Positions 8,378-16,478 of a stretch of DNA of 62,003 nt are shown here, piece by piece. Source of the DNA: Companilactobacillus keshanensis. GTDB taxonomy: Bacteria; Bacillota; Bacilli; Lactobacillales; Lactobacillaceae. The position numbers were made by a program, and so were the translations under genes. The stretch is from the NCBI RefSeq assembly GCF_003946205.1, contig NZ_RHOS01000012.1, positions 1-62,003 on the forward strand, read 5' to 3'. The stretch's first letter is position 1; every line of letters begins with the position of its first letter. Under the pieces are notes generated by a model. The model searched no databases and was not told where the DNA came from. It saw only the letters and a program-made list of their open reading frames with translations.

Positions 8378-8878
8378 CGACCAGGGGAAATCCAAACTTA
8401 TATTCTGATTGAATTTTTCCTGAGTTAATAATTTCTTCATTCGTTCGGATTGGCGCTTTTCATATCCTTGGCAGACATACTTAGCTTCTGGATTATCCGG
8501 ATGAATCAGTGGTAGGTTAATATCTTTATCAATTACTACAAAAGTTGAAAAACAAGTTAGTCCCAAAAATCTTTCACCTGTTTTCAGATGCTCGCCGATA
8601 ATTTTAGTAAATACCTCAATTGAGCGACTTCCCACTCCTGAAACATACGATTCAGTACACATTGAGTCTTGCAACTTAAATGGCAAAATAAAGTTGACCT
8701 GATCAATCGAAGCAGTGACTGTTTCGATTCTAGCAACACGTGAGGCCGGGATCGAAGAATTATCATCGATCGTAGCCAGAATTCTTCCACCAAAAACTGT
8801 ATTATGCTCGTTCAAATCTGATGAAAATACTCGATGATTACTAATGGATAACGTTCTTGAACAGTCAATTGAATTCAT
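8333..8878 (-). CDS. Acyl-CoA thioesterase, hotdog fold
   Basis: 181 residues. The hotdog-fold signature is present: VFSSDLNEHNTVFGGRILATIDD, with the helix preceded by N/D and the GG turn, followed by HPDNPEAKYVC. Members hydrolyse acyl-CoA to free fatty acid and CoA; the YkhA-like group prefers medium and long chains. Start ATG with GAAGGA upstream. Its last 45 nt are antisense to the end of the TMEM175-like gene, and no terminator lies between them. Confidence 0.85.
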   Translation of the reverse strand: MNSIDCSRTLSISNHRVFSSDLNEHNTVFGGRILATIDDNSSIPASRVARIETVTASIDQVNFILPFKLQDSMCTESYVSGVGSRSIEVFTKIIGEHLKTGERFLGLTCFSTFVVIDKDINLPLIHPDNPEAKYVCQGYEKRQSERMKKLLTQEKFNQNISLDFPWSSEVSNNMGHAGTNK

Positions 8879-8964
8879 ATATATTTTCCTTCACTCTTTA
8901 ATCATTTTTTGTCTACCTTCGATTGTACTATGAATCAAAGAATTTTGACATTGTGAAAGATGAT

Positions 8965-9519
8965 TTAATAATCATTGGGATTGGTACTGGCTGGCCCGTA
9001 TGAATCCATTTCATTATCTCGATAGTCCCACCACTCGTTTTCATAACCAATAAATCCAGCTTTTTTCATAGCCGCATCAAGAATCTGATAATTTCTGTCA
9101 TGAATTGCTGAACGTTTGGCATTTCTAAAGGCAGATGCTGTAAAATTGTCAAACTCCGTCTGCATGGGCAATTCATTACCTTCTAAATCACAAAGCGTTA
9201 AATCAAATGTAACACCTTTTTGATGTGAGAAATTGGGATTTGGTCTGGCAACAAATGATGGATCTGGATAAACCTCGAACAATCTCTCCTGTGCAGACAC
9301 TGGCCGATAAGCATCCCATACCTTCAGCCGGTATCCCTTTTCTCTTAGATCAGCACTAGATTTAGCCAATTTCTCAGCCGTTCCAGTTCGAGCGACGGCG
9401 GTTGTAAAGTCATAGACAACTTGGCCTGTAAAATTATTTGTGGTCGCATATCTTAAGTCAACAATAATACTAGGATCTAGCGATTGAATATTGGTAAAAC
9501 CTGATTTTGATTGTGACAT
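8965..9519 (-). CDS. VanX-like D-Ala-D-Ala dipeptidase family protein (M15D)
   Basis: 184 residues, the length of VanX/Ddp enzymes, zinc peptidases that split D-Ala-D-Ala. Seen: D-A-Y-R72-P, zinc ligands H99 and D106 in FSHQKGVTFD, and the general-base E162 in NEWWDY. The third ligand, a histidine at E+3 in VanX, is Asp165 here. GGAGG sets the ATG at 9519 rather than the one five codons upstream. Cytosolic, no signal peptide. Probably peptidoglycan dipeptide turnover rather than glycopeptide resistance, since no vanHA genes are near. Confidence 0.82.
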   Translation of the reverse strand: MSQSKSGFTNIQSLDPSIIVDLRYATTNNFTGQVVYDFTTAVARTGTAEKLAKSSADLREKGYRLKVWDAYRPVSAQERLFEVYPDPSFVARPNPNFSHQKGVTFDLTLCDLEGNELPMQTEFDNFTASAFRNAKRSAIHDRNYQILDAAMKKAGFIGYENEWWDYRDNEMDSYGPASTNPNDY

Positions 9520-9597
9520 TAGGGTACCCTCCATAAATGCGTATTAGTCTTAACTATACTAAGATATAATTTAGTTAGCATTTTTGATGCTCATGGT

Positions 9598-9625
9598 ATT
9601 GTAACAGCATTGTAAGCGCTATAAT
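9598..9625 (+). promoter_or_regulatory. Sigma-A type promoter
   Basis: TTGTAA (9598-9603), a 16-nt spacer and a perfect TATAAT (9620-9625) lie 30 nt before the ATG of the following membrane protein gene, whose ribosome binding site is AGGGGGG. Confidence 0.65.
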
Positions 9626-9655
9626 TAAATCAACAGATTATCAGGGGGGATTTAT

Positions 9656-10111
9656 ATGAAAATTGCAAAATTAGTTGTCGGTATTATTCTTATCGTCTTA
9701 TCACCATTTATCGTTTTCCAAAGTATTGCCGCACTGTTCGTTTCTACTGTTTCTAAAAACGGTTCGGCAAGTGGCCCTGCTGGAGTCTTAATGGCTTTCG
9801 CCTTTCTAGTCTCTGGCATAGTTTATATTGTCACACATAACAGCACTAAACTTGGCGGTGATATCGCTAATGCAATCATTCTAGTTTTATTCGGGGCCAT
9901 TGCTATGTTTAGCGCTGGTAACACTTTTGGAGATCTGATAATTTGGATCTGGATCGGTTTCATTATCGGACTAGGATTTTTAATTTGGCATTATATTCTA
10001 CATCTTTCTGCTAAGAAAAAAACACCTCAACGGCCAAATTACAATCAAAACAATTACTATCAATCAGAACCAACTAGAATGCAGACTAGATCAGCTAGAC
10101 ATCACAGATAA
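9656..10111 (+). CDS. Four-helix membrane protein of unknown function
   Basis: 151 residues: four hydrophobic helices in the first 115, the second loop rich in Ser/Gly, then a cytoplasmic tail full of Asn/Gln/Arg/His (KKKTPQRPNYNQNNYYQ and following). The positive polar tail suggests contact with nucleic acid or acidic lipids, but no family is recognised. Own promoter and own terminator, so it is a stand-alone unit. Confidence 0.7.
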   Translation: MKIAKLVVGIILIVLSPFIVFQSIAALFVSTVSKNGSASGPAGVLMAFAFLVSGIVYIVTHNSTKLGGDIANAIILVLFGAIAMFSAGNTFGDLIIWIWIGFIIGLGFLIWHYILHLSAKKKTPQRPNYNQNNYYQSEPTRMQTRSARHHR

Positions 10112-10149
10112 AAAAAGTTTCTGAGAAAAATTTTCTCGGAAACTTTTTT
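10111..10149. terminator. Bidirectional terminator
   Basis: A very long A/T-flanked stem (10111-10129 with 10131-10149, one G-U) sits between the convergent membrane protein and TetR genes. T-runs occur in both directions. Confidence 0.8.
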
Positions 10150-10150
10150 G

Positions 10151-10702
10151 TTATGACAATATTTTATATAAGTTCTCTTCAAAACTAATGGTATTTTTTA
10201 TTAATGGATTATGAAACAAACCCACGCTTTCACTGACAACTTCACCAATGACCAAGCCTCGAATACCTCTAGTGATAGTCATTTGCTTAGCATTATCTTG
10301 AATAAATACATTCATGAATCTCTTCATCATTGAGTTGATTTCTATGATATATTTAAAATATTCCTTATTTGTCAAATCAGACGATTTAATTGCTAACAAC
10401 GACAGGGAAAGATTCTCAAGACCAAATTCACGCATGACCTTCGCCATTTTGACCAGGCCCTCTTTTCCACTGTAACCTAAACACTCATCCTTCAAAGTTT
10501 CAGTTAATGACTTAAGATAATCTTGTGTAATAGCGGAATTTAGTTCATATCTATTTTTGAAATAAAAATATAGAGCCTGCGTTTTACAATCCAATTTTTT
10601 GGCTATATTTGAAAAAGTAGCCGCATCAGCATTTCCGTTTAAGATTAAATCCTTTGCGGTTTGAATAATTTTTTCAGCAGATAAATCACGTTTTTGTGTC
10701 AT
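10151..10702 (-). CDS. TetR-family transcriptional regulator
   Basis: 183 residues. The N-terminal 50 residues form the TetR helix-turn-helix (AATFSNIAKKLDCKTQALYFYFKNRYEL, where the YxxFxNR end of the recognition region is typical). The C-terminal ligand domain is of unknown specificity. It is divergent from a TauE/SafE exporter across a 70-nt region with a perfect palindrome overlapping the exporter promoter, so it probably represses the exporter and perhaps itself. Confidence 0.88.
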   Translation of the reverse strand: MTQKRDLSAEKIIQTAKDLILNGNADAATFSNIAKKLDCKTQALYFYFKNRYELNSAITQDYLKSLTETLKDECLGYSGKEGLVKMAKVMREFGLENLSLSLLAIKSSDLTNKEYFKYIIEINSMMKRFMNVFIQDNAKQMTITRGIRGLVIGEVVSESVGLFHNPLIKNTISFEENLYKILS

Positions 10703-10718
10703 TTACTACACTCCTTAC

Positions 10719-10760
10719 TTTACATTTTACACCTTGTAAATTATAATTACTAGTTGTAAA
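10719..10760 (+). promoter_or_regulatory. Exporter promoter with TetR-type operator
   Basis: TTTACA (10719-10724), 17 nt, TATAAT (10742-10747) form a near-ideal promoter. Its spacer contains the perfect 15-bp palindrome TTTACACCTTGTAAA (10726-10740). Further TTTACA/TGTAAA half-sites at 10719 and 10755 frame the same region. A repressor bound here would block RNA polymerase directly. Confidence 0.7.
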
Positions 10761-10776
10761 CAAGGAGATGTCGAAC

Positions 10777-11520
10777 ATGACTTATATATCTTTAGTTATC
10801 ATCGGTTTTTTAATCGGTGTATTAGTTCTTTCAACTGGTGGTGGCGGTGCTGCCATGTATCTAGGTGTATTGACCACTTTTTTTCATCTGAGTACGCCGG
10901 TTGCCGTCGCCACTTCAATTTTTACAGCCTTTCCATCATTAGTAGTTGGTGCAATTGGACACTATCGCAATCACAATATTCGTTTCAAAATTGGTAATAG
11001 AATGTTGATATCTGCTGTTCCAGCGACTATTATTGGTTCCCTTCTATCTCCTTATATTCCAAAGAAAATCTATACTTGGATCGTAGCTGTTATTTTCATT
11101 TTACTTGGAATACAGATTTTTATTCAAATATTTTCGCCAAATAAGAGTAAAAAACATTCTAAGTATGACAATCTAAAAGCAACTATGTTTGGAATCATCA
11201 GTGGTCTGATGGTCGGAGTCGCTGGATTAAGTGGTGGTGGCCCTATTTTGGCAGGACTACTACTGCTGAATCTCGATATGGTCAGAGCCGTCGCCACTTC
11301 GGCCTACATTCTAGTCGGGACCAGTGGCGTCGGTTTAATTTTCCATTTAAACAATAATATCAATTGGTCAATTGGGTTTAGTTTGATGGTTGGAGCAATT
11401 CTTGGAGCCTTAGTAGCACCAAAATTGTTAGCCAAAGTTGATCCCATTAAATTTACAACTTATGTTAAACCAGCACTTGCCGTTTTGATTATCTTTATGG
11501 GTATTAAAATGGTAATTTAA
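10777..11520 (+). CDS. TauE/SafE-type sulfite/anion exporter
   Basis: 247 residues with about eight helices in two homologous halves; the repeated motif STGGGGAAM near residue 20 and GLSGGGPIL near residue 150 are the internal-repeat signatures of the family. These carriers export sulfite, sulfoacetate or related organic anions. An ATG nine nt upstream overlaps the AAGGAG site, so translation likely starts at 10777. Controlled by the divergent TetR protein. Confidence 0.85.
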   Translation: MTYISLVIIGFLIGVLVLSTGGGGAAMYLGVLTTFFHLSTPVAVATSIFTAFPSLVVGAIGHYRNHNIRFKIGNRMLISAVPATIIGSLLSPYIPKKIYTWIVAVIFILLGIQIFIQIFSPNKSKKHSKYDNLKATMFGIISGLMVGVAGLSGGGPILAGLLLLNLDMVRAVATSAYILVGTSGVGLIFHLNNNINWSIGFSLMVGAILGALVAPKLLAKVDPIKFTTYVKPALAVLIIFMGIKMVI

Positions 11521-11525
11521 TAAAA

Positions 11526-11563
11526 AAAACACAGGACATATTTTTTATGTCTTGTGTTTTTTT
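11526..11563. terminator. Bidirectional terminator
   Basis: A 15-bp stem (11526-11540 with 11546-11560, one G-U) is flanked by A8 and T8. It serves the exporter gene and the convergent oxidoreductase gene, whose stop codon abuts the hairpin. Confidence 0.85.
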
Positions 11564-12420
11564 TATTTGAGTTCTTTTTTTAGGAATTCTTGAAGATCAG
11601 TTGCAGGATGACCCATAATTTCTTGGTAGTCATCTGATACTACATTTAATAATCCCATGGAACCTGCTTGATACATTGATCCTAACATGTGGCCTTCGCC
11701 ATTTTGATTATACATATCAGAAAATTCTTGCAACGTTACTGGTTGATAACCAATTTTGTGACCTGACACATATGTTAAAACCTGTGCCAATTCTGGCATA
11801 GTATAATTTCTTGACTGCGTCAAAGTATATATTTTCCCGTTTTTACGTAATTTATCCGAAGTGGCAACTTTGGCAAAAGCTTGTGCACTATCTTCCAAAC
11901 TGATAAAAGTTAAGGCTTCTTTACCAATTGGATAAATCACATTTTTACGCTCGATCAACTCTGGCAAATATGGAATCAATGGATCAGCATAGAGTGAATT
12001 TTTAATAATCGTAAAATTTAAATCTGATTCTGCCAAGCGACGTGGCAAATATCCATAAAAAGCTGATAAATCAAAAGGATTGTTCTCCTGATCAGCAATA
12101 AATCCCATCGCTAAAATATGTCCAACATGAGCTTTTTCAGCTGCATTGATAACATTTTCTAATTCTGTTACACGACTGAAACTGTCATGACTTTTGCTGG
12201 GAACATATACGAATACATCTTTATTGGTTAATGATTCAATCATTATATTTTCATTCAAGTAGTCTATAGGTAAAACTTCTAACCCCTGATCAGCCAAATT
12301 TTTGGCCTTACTTACGGTATGAACACCAACACTTATCTCTGAGTTAGGCACAAGCTTTTGAACTTCTTTTAAAATTTTTGATCCTAAATGACCTGTCGCG
12401 CCAGTAATAATATATTTCAT
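11563..12420 (-). CDS. NmrA/atypical SDR-family NAD(P)-binding oxidoreductase
   Basis: 285 residues. N-terminal Rossmann signature ITGATGHLG; the later segment with LNFTIIKNSLYAD and the substrate-side C-terminal domain fit the NmrA/quinone-oxidoreductase-like atypical SDR group (compare QorB/YtfG). There is no Tyr-x3-Lys catalytic pair in the usual place, as in many NmrA-type members, so it may be a redox sensor rather than an enzyme. AAGGAG precedes the ATG. Stand-alone. Confidence 0.82.
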   Translation of the reverse strand: MKYIITGATGHLGSKILKEVQKLVPNSEISVGVHTVSKAKNLADQGLEVLPIDYLNENIMIESLTNKDVFVYVPSKSHDSFSRVTELENVINAAEKAHVGHILAMGFIADQENNPFDLSAFYGYLPRRLAESDLNFTIIKNSLYADPLIPYLPELIERKNVIYPIGKEALTFISLEDSAQAFAKVATSDKLRKNGKIYTLTQSRNYTMPELAQVLTYVSGHKIGYQPVTLQEFSDMYNQNGEGHMLGSMYQAGSMGLLNVVSDDYQEIMGHPATDLQEFLKKELK

Positions 12421-12496
12421 ATTTATCCACTCCTTTAATTCAACATTGACATGTTACTTTATTTTTAACAGCTTTGCAAGTGTTTTATTTTTATTT

Positions 12497-12525
12497 AAAA
12501 AAAGCTGTATCCTAATAGATACAGC
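12497..12525 (-). terminator. Terminator of the GNAT-map unit
   Basis: On the minus strand a perfect 8-bp stem (12504-12511 with 12518-12525) with a 6-nt loop is followed by a T7 run, just after the map stop codon. Confidence 0.85.
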
Positions 12526-12532
12526 GCGGAAA

Positions 12533-13315
12533 CTATAGTAAATACTTAGCATCGTAATCTTTATCAAATGATGTCAAAATTTTAGGACCATCATCTGTAA
12601 TAACAATTGTATGTTCATACTGACAACTTAAACTACCATCAACTGTATAAATAGTCCAACCGTCATCTCCAGGTTCACTGCATCTCCAGTCACCGACATT
12701 GATCATAGGTTCTATAGTAATCGTCATACCTGACCTTAAACGCGCTCCATGGCCAGGTTTACCATAGTGTGGCACATCTGGTAATTCGTGCATTGTGGGT
12801 CCGATACCATGTCCAATATAATCACGAACAACCCCATATCCAAGACCTTCTGCATATGTTTCAATTGCATTTCCAATATCACCAATACGATTACCAACAA
12901 CTGCTTGATCAATGCCTAAATAGAGGGATTTTAGTGTTACATCCATCAACTTTTTAACTTCTGGTGAGGCATTTCCTACAACGATTGCATGACAAGCATC
13001 ACTCATGTAGCCATCATACTCAATAACAGTATCCAGTTTTATCAGATCTCCATCTTTAACGATAATATCTTTACTAGGACAGCCATGACAGATCATATCA
13101 TTGACACTGATACAAGTCGAATATTTGTATCCTTCAAAATTCAGCTCACCAGGAATAGCATTATGACCAATGATATATTCGTATGAATATTTGTCGATTT
13201 CCCATGTATTCATTCCAGGTTTGATAAATATTTCCAGTTTATGGAATAAACCAGTCAGGATCTCTCCTGCCTTTTCCATGCCCTCAATTTCTCTTTTTGA
13301 TTTAAGTGCTATCAT
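12533..13315 (-). CDS. map: Type I methionine aminopeptidase
   Basis: 260 residues. The five metal ligands of the pita-bread fold are visible in order: two Asp in DTVIEYDGYMSDACHAIV, His in YIGHGIGPTMHE, Glu in TIEPMI and Glu in QYEHTIVIT. It removes N-terminal Met from nascent proteins in the cytosol. The start is 12 nt behind the GNAT stop, so the two genes form one transcript. The final 15 residues extend slightly past the usual core. Confidence 0.95.
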   Translation of the reverse strand: MIALKSKREIEGMEKAGEILTGLFHKLEIFIKPGMNTWEIDKYSYEYIIGHNAIPGELNFEGYKYSTCISVNDMICHGCPSKDIIVKDGDLIKLDTVIEYDGYMSDACHAIVVGNASPEVKKLMDVTLKSLYLGIDQAVVGNRIGDIGNAIETYAEGLGYGVVRDYIGHGIGPTMHELPDVPHYGKPGHGARLRSGMTITIEPMINVGDWRCSEPGDDGWTIYTVDGSLSCQYEHTIVITDDGPKILTSFDKDYDAKYLL

Positions 13316-13327
13316 CTCTAAGATCCC

Positions 13328-13870
13328 CTACAGTTTTTTATTAAATAGAAAACAAGTCATTTTTTGGTCTGACTTTCTTCCCGGCTCCAACATTCTTCTA
13401 GCATCAAATTGTGCAAAATTTCGATGTTGGTAGAATTGATATGAACAATTACTATCAGTAAACAAGTATACCTGTTTTCCTGAAAACTGTTGCTCTAAAA
13501 ACTTTAGAAGTTTACTACCTATTCCTTGACCTTTTCTCTCTGGATCAACCGCAAAGAGAGTAATTTCACCATCCAAGTTTATTTTTGATTGCAATTCTTT
13601 TAACATTGCATGATTGATCTGCTCATATGTGTAAGAATTTCTATCAAATACCATACCTATTACCCCTTGGAATGCGTCAACATAAATTTTATCCAAAATA
13701 TTCTGATTGAGAAGTACCTCATCATTGAATCTCACCATTATGACACCGCAAAGTTGATCATCTTCATATGCAGCAATCGCAACAGTAGAATTGATCCATG
13801 CATCATGGACAAAATATTCGGCATATAATTTTTCGGCCAATTTTGAATTCGTATAGTGATTAAAGTTCAT
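13328..13870 (-). CDS. GNAT-family N-acetyltransferase, N-terminus uncertain
   Basis: 180 residues from the ATG at 13870. The acetyl-CoA motif is clear: LFAVDPERKGQGIGSKLLKFLE (Q/RxxGxG/A), then FTDSNCSYQFYQHRNF. The ATG is poorly placed: the frame stays open about 21 codons further up and encodes a plausible GNAT beta-1 segment (IKIQQLKKQDLSKLAKFSAI), and a perfect AGGAGG (13949-13944) stands 10 nt before an in-frame ATC at 13933, where no ATG/GTG/TTG exists. Either a rare start codon is used or the true start was mutated. Substrate unknown. Confidence 0.8.
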   Translation of the reverse strand: MNFNHYTNSKLAEKLYAEYFVHDAWINSTVAIAAYEDDQLCGVIMVRFNDEVLLNQNILDKIYVDAFQGVIGMVFDRNSYTYEQINHAMLKELQSKINLDGEITLFAVDPERKGQGIGSKLLKFLEQQFSGKQVYLFTDSNCSYQFYQHRNFAQFDARRMLEPGRKSDQKMTCFLFNKKL

Positions 13871-13949
13871 CCCTATTGCTGAAAATTTAGCCAGTTTGGA
13901 TAGATCCTGTTTTTTTAATTGTTGAATTTTGATGGTTTGATTTCCTCCT

Positions 13950-14495
13950 ATTTGGATAAATAAAAATCATATTTTAGTATTTCCCTATAAAACAATTCTC
14001 ATTATTTTTAAATTATCTCACAAACTTATATTTTTTTATCAATTGAATCAGTTATCTATTAATTTTGTTAGGAAAATAATGGATTTTACTATCTATTCCA
14101 TCCAATACAAAAAAGTGAGAAGGATATTATATCAGCATCCAAGTAACTATTAGGGACAATGCATTTTAATTACACATTACTCTTAAAATTTGACTACCTG
14201 AATTAATATTTAGTATTAATTACACTTAACACTTTGTAGAATATTAAACACTTGCTGAAAAAAGTATTTTTTATTTTATTTACGATAATATTTTCATATA
14301 CACCCATATGGGTACGTTATAATGATCATATAGAAGATACGCGAACGGAATTATGGCAACAAAAAAGAACATTAACAATCGAGTTTTCAGTAAATATTTT
14401 TGAATTGATAAGGTTCCCCCATCATGTCAACAAATAAAAGCCCTTAGGGACTTGCCCTTTGTGCAATCAGTATAATATCTAGGTGGTATTAATCA
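13950..14495. other. AT-rich stretch without a recognisable gene
   Basis: About 550 nt at roughly three-quarters A+T. It holds only short open frames, for example a 16-codon ATG frame near 14354 and a 61-codon frame from 14252 beginning at TTG without a ribosome binding site. No promoter-gene-terminator arrangement is convincing. It is the left part of the decayed accessory region. Confidence 0.5.
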
Positions 14496-14561
14496 ATGAA
14501 AAAAGTAATCAAAACTAAGAATAGCACCATGACATTCGAACTCAATAAACCTACTAAATAG
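14496..14561 (+). CDS. Possible 21-residue peptide or gene remnant
   Basis: ATG with a partial site (AGGTGG, 14481-14486) opens a 21-codon frame rich in Lys, Thr and Asn. Nothing about the peptide is recognisable. It could be a leader peptide or the truncated start of a lost gene; its neighbour 65 nt downstream is an intact small gene. Confidence 0.25.
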   Translation: MKKVIKTKNSTMTFELNKPTK

Positions 14562-14572
14562 TATCAGTAGTC

Positions 14573-14602
14573 ATCAATTTCATTGATATTAGTGGGTATA
14601 AT
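14573..14602 (+). promoter_or_regulatory. Probable promoter with small palindrome
   Basis: A perfect TATAAT (14597-14602) lies 24 nt before the next ATG. Immediately upstream is the palindrome ATCAAT-TTC-ATTGAT (14573-14587), in the -35 region, a likely operator for a small DNA-binding protein such as the gene that follows. Confidence 0.45.
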
Positions 14603-14625
14603 CTATTTAATTGTGAGAGAAAAAA

Positions 14626-14811
14626 ATGACACAAAAATATACAGAGGCAAAAAAGAAAGCCAACAAAAAATGGGACGAAAAAAACAAAGAGCGTACTAAA
14701 TACATCAATTCTCATTCTCAAGCACGTGTTTTTATTAGACGATATGCCACCATTGATGATATAGAGGAGCTTCGAAGACTGCTAAACGATAAAGAAAATG
14801 AATTAAAATAA
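14626..14811 (+). CDS. Small basic/charged protein of the plasmid-type 'KYTEAKKKANKKW' family
   Basis: 61 residues, highly charged (KYTEAKKKANKKWDEKNKER), ending in a helical acidic segment (TIDDIEELRRLLNDKENELK). Similar short proteins are frequent on plasmids and integrative elements of Firmicutes and resemble ribbon-helix-helix or antitoxin-like DNA binders; function is not established. It has its own promoter and a palindrome upstream. Its presence supports a mobile origin of this region. Confidence 0.6.
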   Translation: MTQKYTEAKKKANKKWDEKNKERTKYINSHSQARVFIRRYATIDDIEELRRLLNDKENELK

Positions 14812-14987
14812 CTTTTAAAGAGATAAATAAAAGAGAAAATCATGACTACCTAGAGTATCTAAATGATTCCACTTCGTATCGAGATAAAAACAAATTGGAT
14901 GCCTATTGCCAGGGTATTAAATTTGGTAGCTACATTCAGTTTACGCAACACTTCAGTATACCTTCAAGCTTGGAAGGATATGGTTAA
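14808..14987 (+). pseudogene. Open remnant downstream in the -1 frame
   Basis: After the stop of the small gene, the -1 frame stays open for 60 codons without a start, with protein-like composition (SYRDKNKLDAYCQGIKFGSY). It may be the rest of a longer ancestral protein separated by a frameshift, or a fragment of another gene. Low confidence. Confidence 0.3.
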
Positions 14988-15066
14988 AAAGCATGTGCTT
15001 ATGCAAAATTAAAAAGCAGCCGTTGGATTGACTGTTTTTTAAATATATTATTTTTTGGGGGAAATC

Positions 15067-15768
15067 ATGGACACTAGATCATCACGTCATAAATCTAAAA
15101 AGCACCTAAATGTTAAGAACGACATAAATTGGAAGTATTTGATATATACCTTACCATTTCCAATTACACTACTAGTTTTAACTTTATTATTAAATACAAA
15201 TACAACTTTAATAATAGAAGCACTACTCATTTTAATAACTATCATCATTTTCTTAATATTCATCATATTATTCTTTTTTAAAAAGCGAAAATTTGATTTT
15301 CAAATATCAATAATTTCAGCAATATCATTTTTAATGATATTTGCGTCAACGTTCTCATTCGGACCAACAAATATATATGATAATAGCGATTTAGCAATTA
15401 ATGCATTTCAAAAACATCAACTAAAAGAAGCTTCTGATAAACTTAAATATGCAAAAAATGCTTCTAATACTGACAGCTATTCAAAAGAAAAAAAAGCAAA
15501 AGCTGATATTAAATCAATTGCGTCCGAGATTTTAAATCATACCGATGACAAAAAAATAAGAAATTCTATTAAAACATCCACACGTAGTGCATTAAAATCT
15601 ATAGATAACGGATCTGATGTGGTATCAGATGCATCGTTTTTAATCTTGGGCGTCAATTATAGTTACATTGTATTAATGCAACATTACTCAACTAAGGAAA
15701 TAAGAGAAGACAAAGGTAAATTCATTGGAGGATTCATTAAAGAATCGCATATATCAATGAACGACTAA
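15067..15768 (+). CDS. Membrane protein of unknown function with soluble helical tail
   Basis: 233 residues. A basic N-terminus (about 25 residues) is followed by three hydrophobic helices (roughly 27-50, 52-75, 85-105), then a 120-residue Lys/Ser/Asp-rich helical domain (QKHQLKEASDKLKYAKNA, TPR-like spacing) and a short hydrophobic stretch near 195-205. GGGGG precedes the ATG at 15067; a TTG four codons upstream overlaps that site. Strongly AT-rich codon use, unlike the chromosomal genes. Not recognised. Confidence 0.6.
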   Translation: MDTRSSRHKSKKHLNVKNDINWKYLIYTLPFPITLLVLTLLLNTNTTLIIEALLILITIIIFLIFIILFFFKKRKFDFQISIISAISFLMIFASTFSFGPTNIYDNSDLAINAFQKHQLKEASDKLKYAKNASNTDSYSKEKKAKADIKSIASEILNHTDDKKIRNSIKTSTRSALKSIDNGSDVVSDASFLILGVNYSYIVLMQHYSTKEIREDKGKFIGGFIKESHISMND

Positions 15769-15897
15769 AACCGATCCCGAACAATCCCAAAGGTATCTAA
15801 TAGTGGACATTACTACATTTTTAGATTTGTATAATCGAATCCATAATTAAGATTCCATATCTAACGTCCAAACAATGATAACTTAAAAATAAAAATT

Positions 15898-16374
15898 ATG
15901 AACAAAATTGTTGAAATCAATATTGCAGAACACGTAATCATTTAACCTGATGATAATTCAGTAAAAATAATTAGAAAATGTATTAGATCCTTTATAAATC
16001 GTGAATCAAATGGTAAACAAACAATATATCTTCAAACTATTATTTAAACTGATTTAAAGCTTATTGGTGTGATGTCCAGACATATTAATTTCATTACAGC
16101 CGCCGAAAATCAAACCACAAGTGGATTTATTAATCATGGGAGTCGGAAGTTGATTACAACAAAGAAAATTCACTTGTAGTTTGTAGTAATAGCGACTAAA
16201 TATCTTAATTTATGAATTTATTGAAAATTATATGGCTAATAAAATTATCAATCTAATATTGTTGATCAAATAAGTGATGCTGATGGATTGTCTAAATTTA
16301 AGAGCTTATTAGATAATAAAACAATTACACAAGAAGAATTTGATGTAGATAAAAAGCAGGCCTTAGGGTTTTAA
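15898..16374 (+). pseudogene. Decayed DUF4429/SHOCT-type protein gene
   Basis: Pieces in shifting frames make up one ancestral protein. One piece begins at ATG 15898 and is broken by two in-frame stops (MNKIVEINIAEHVII, then PDDNSVKIIRKCIRSFINRE, then KLIGVMSRHINFITAAENQT). Next comes an ENYMANK-type helix in another frame. The end is an intact C-terminal SHOCT motif (DGLSKFKSLLDNKTITQEEF, ending in KKQALGF). SHOCT tails follow PH-like domains in many Firmicute and phage proteins. At least two stops and two frameshifts mean it is not functional. Confidence 0.7.
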
Positions 16375-16478
16375 TAAATTAAATAATGCAAAAAATAGGT
16401 CTAACGGTACTGAGTATATAATTTGATATAGATAAATAAGAGCACTTCTGAGAAAAAAATCTTGGAGGTGCTTTTGCT

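Noticed and set aside
8965-9519. Vancomycin resistance gene cluster
   Set aside because: Only a VanX-like dipeptidase is present, with no vanH, vanA-type ligase or vanRS nearby; such solitary genes are normal in lactobacilli.
14252-14437. 61-codon frame in the AT-rich gap
   Set aside because: TTG start without ribosome binding site, biased hydrophobic then random composition; treated as non-coding.
14496-14811. Two-gene toxin-antitoxin system
   Set aside because: The 21-codon frame is not toxin-like and the spacing and lack of coupling do not fit; the second gene is kept as a plasmid-type orphan.
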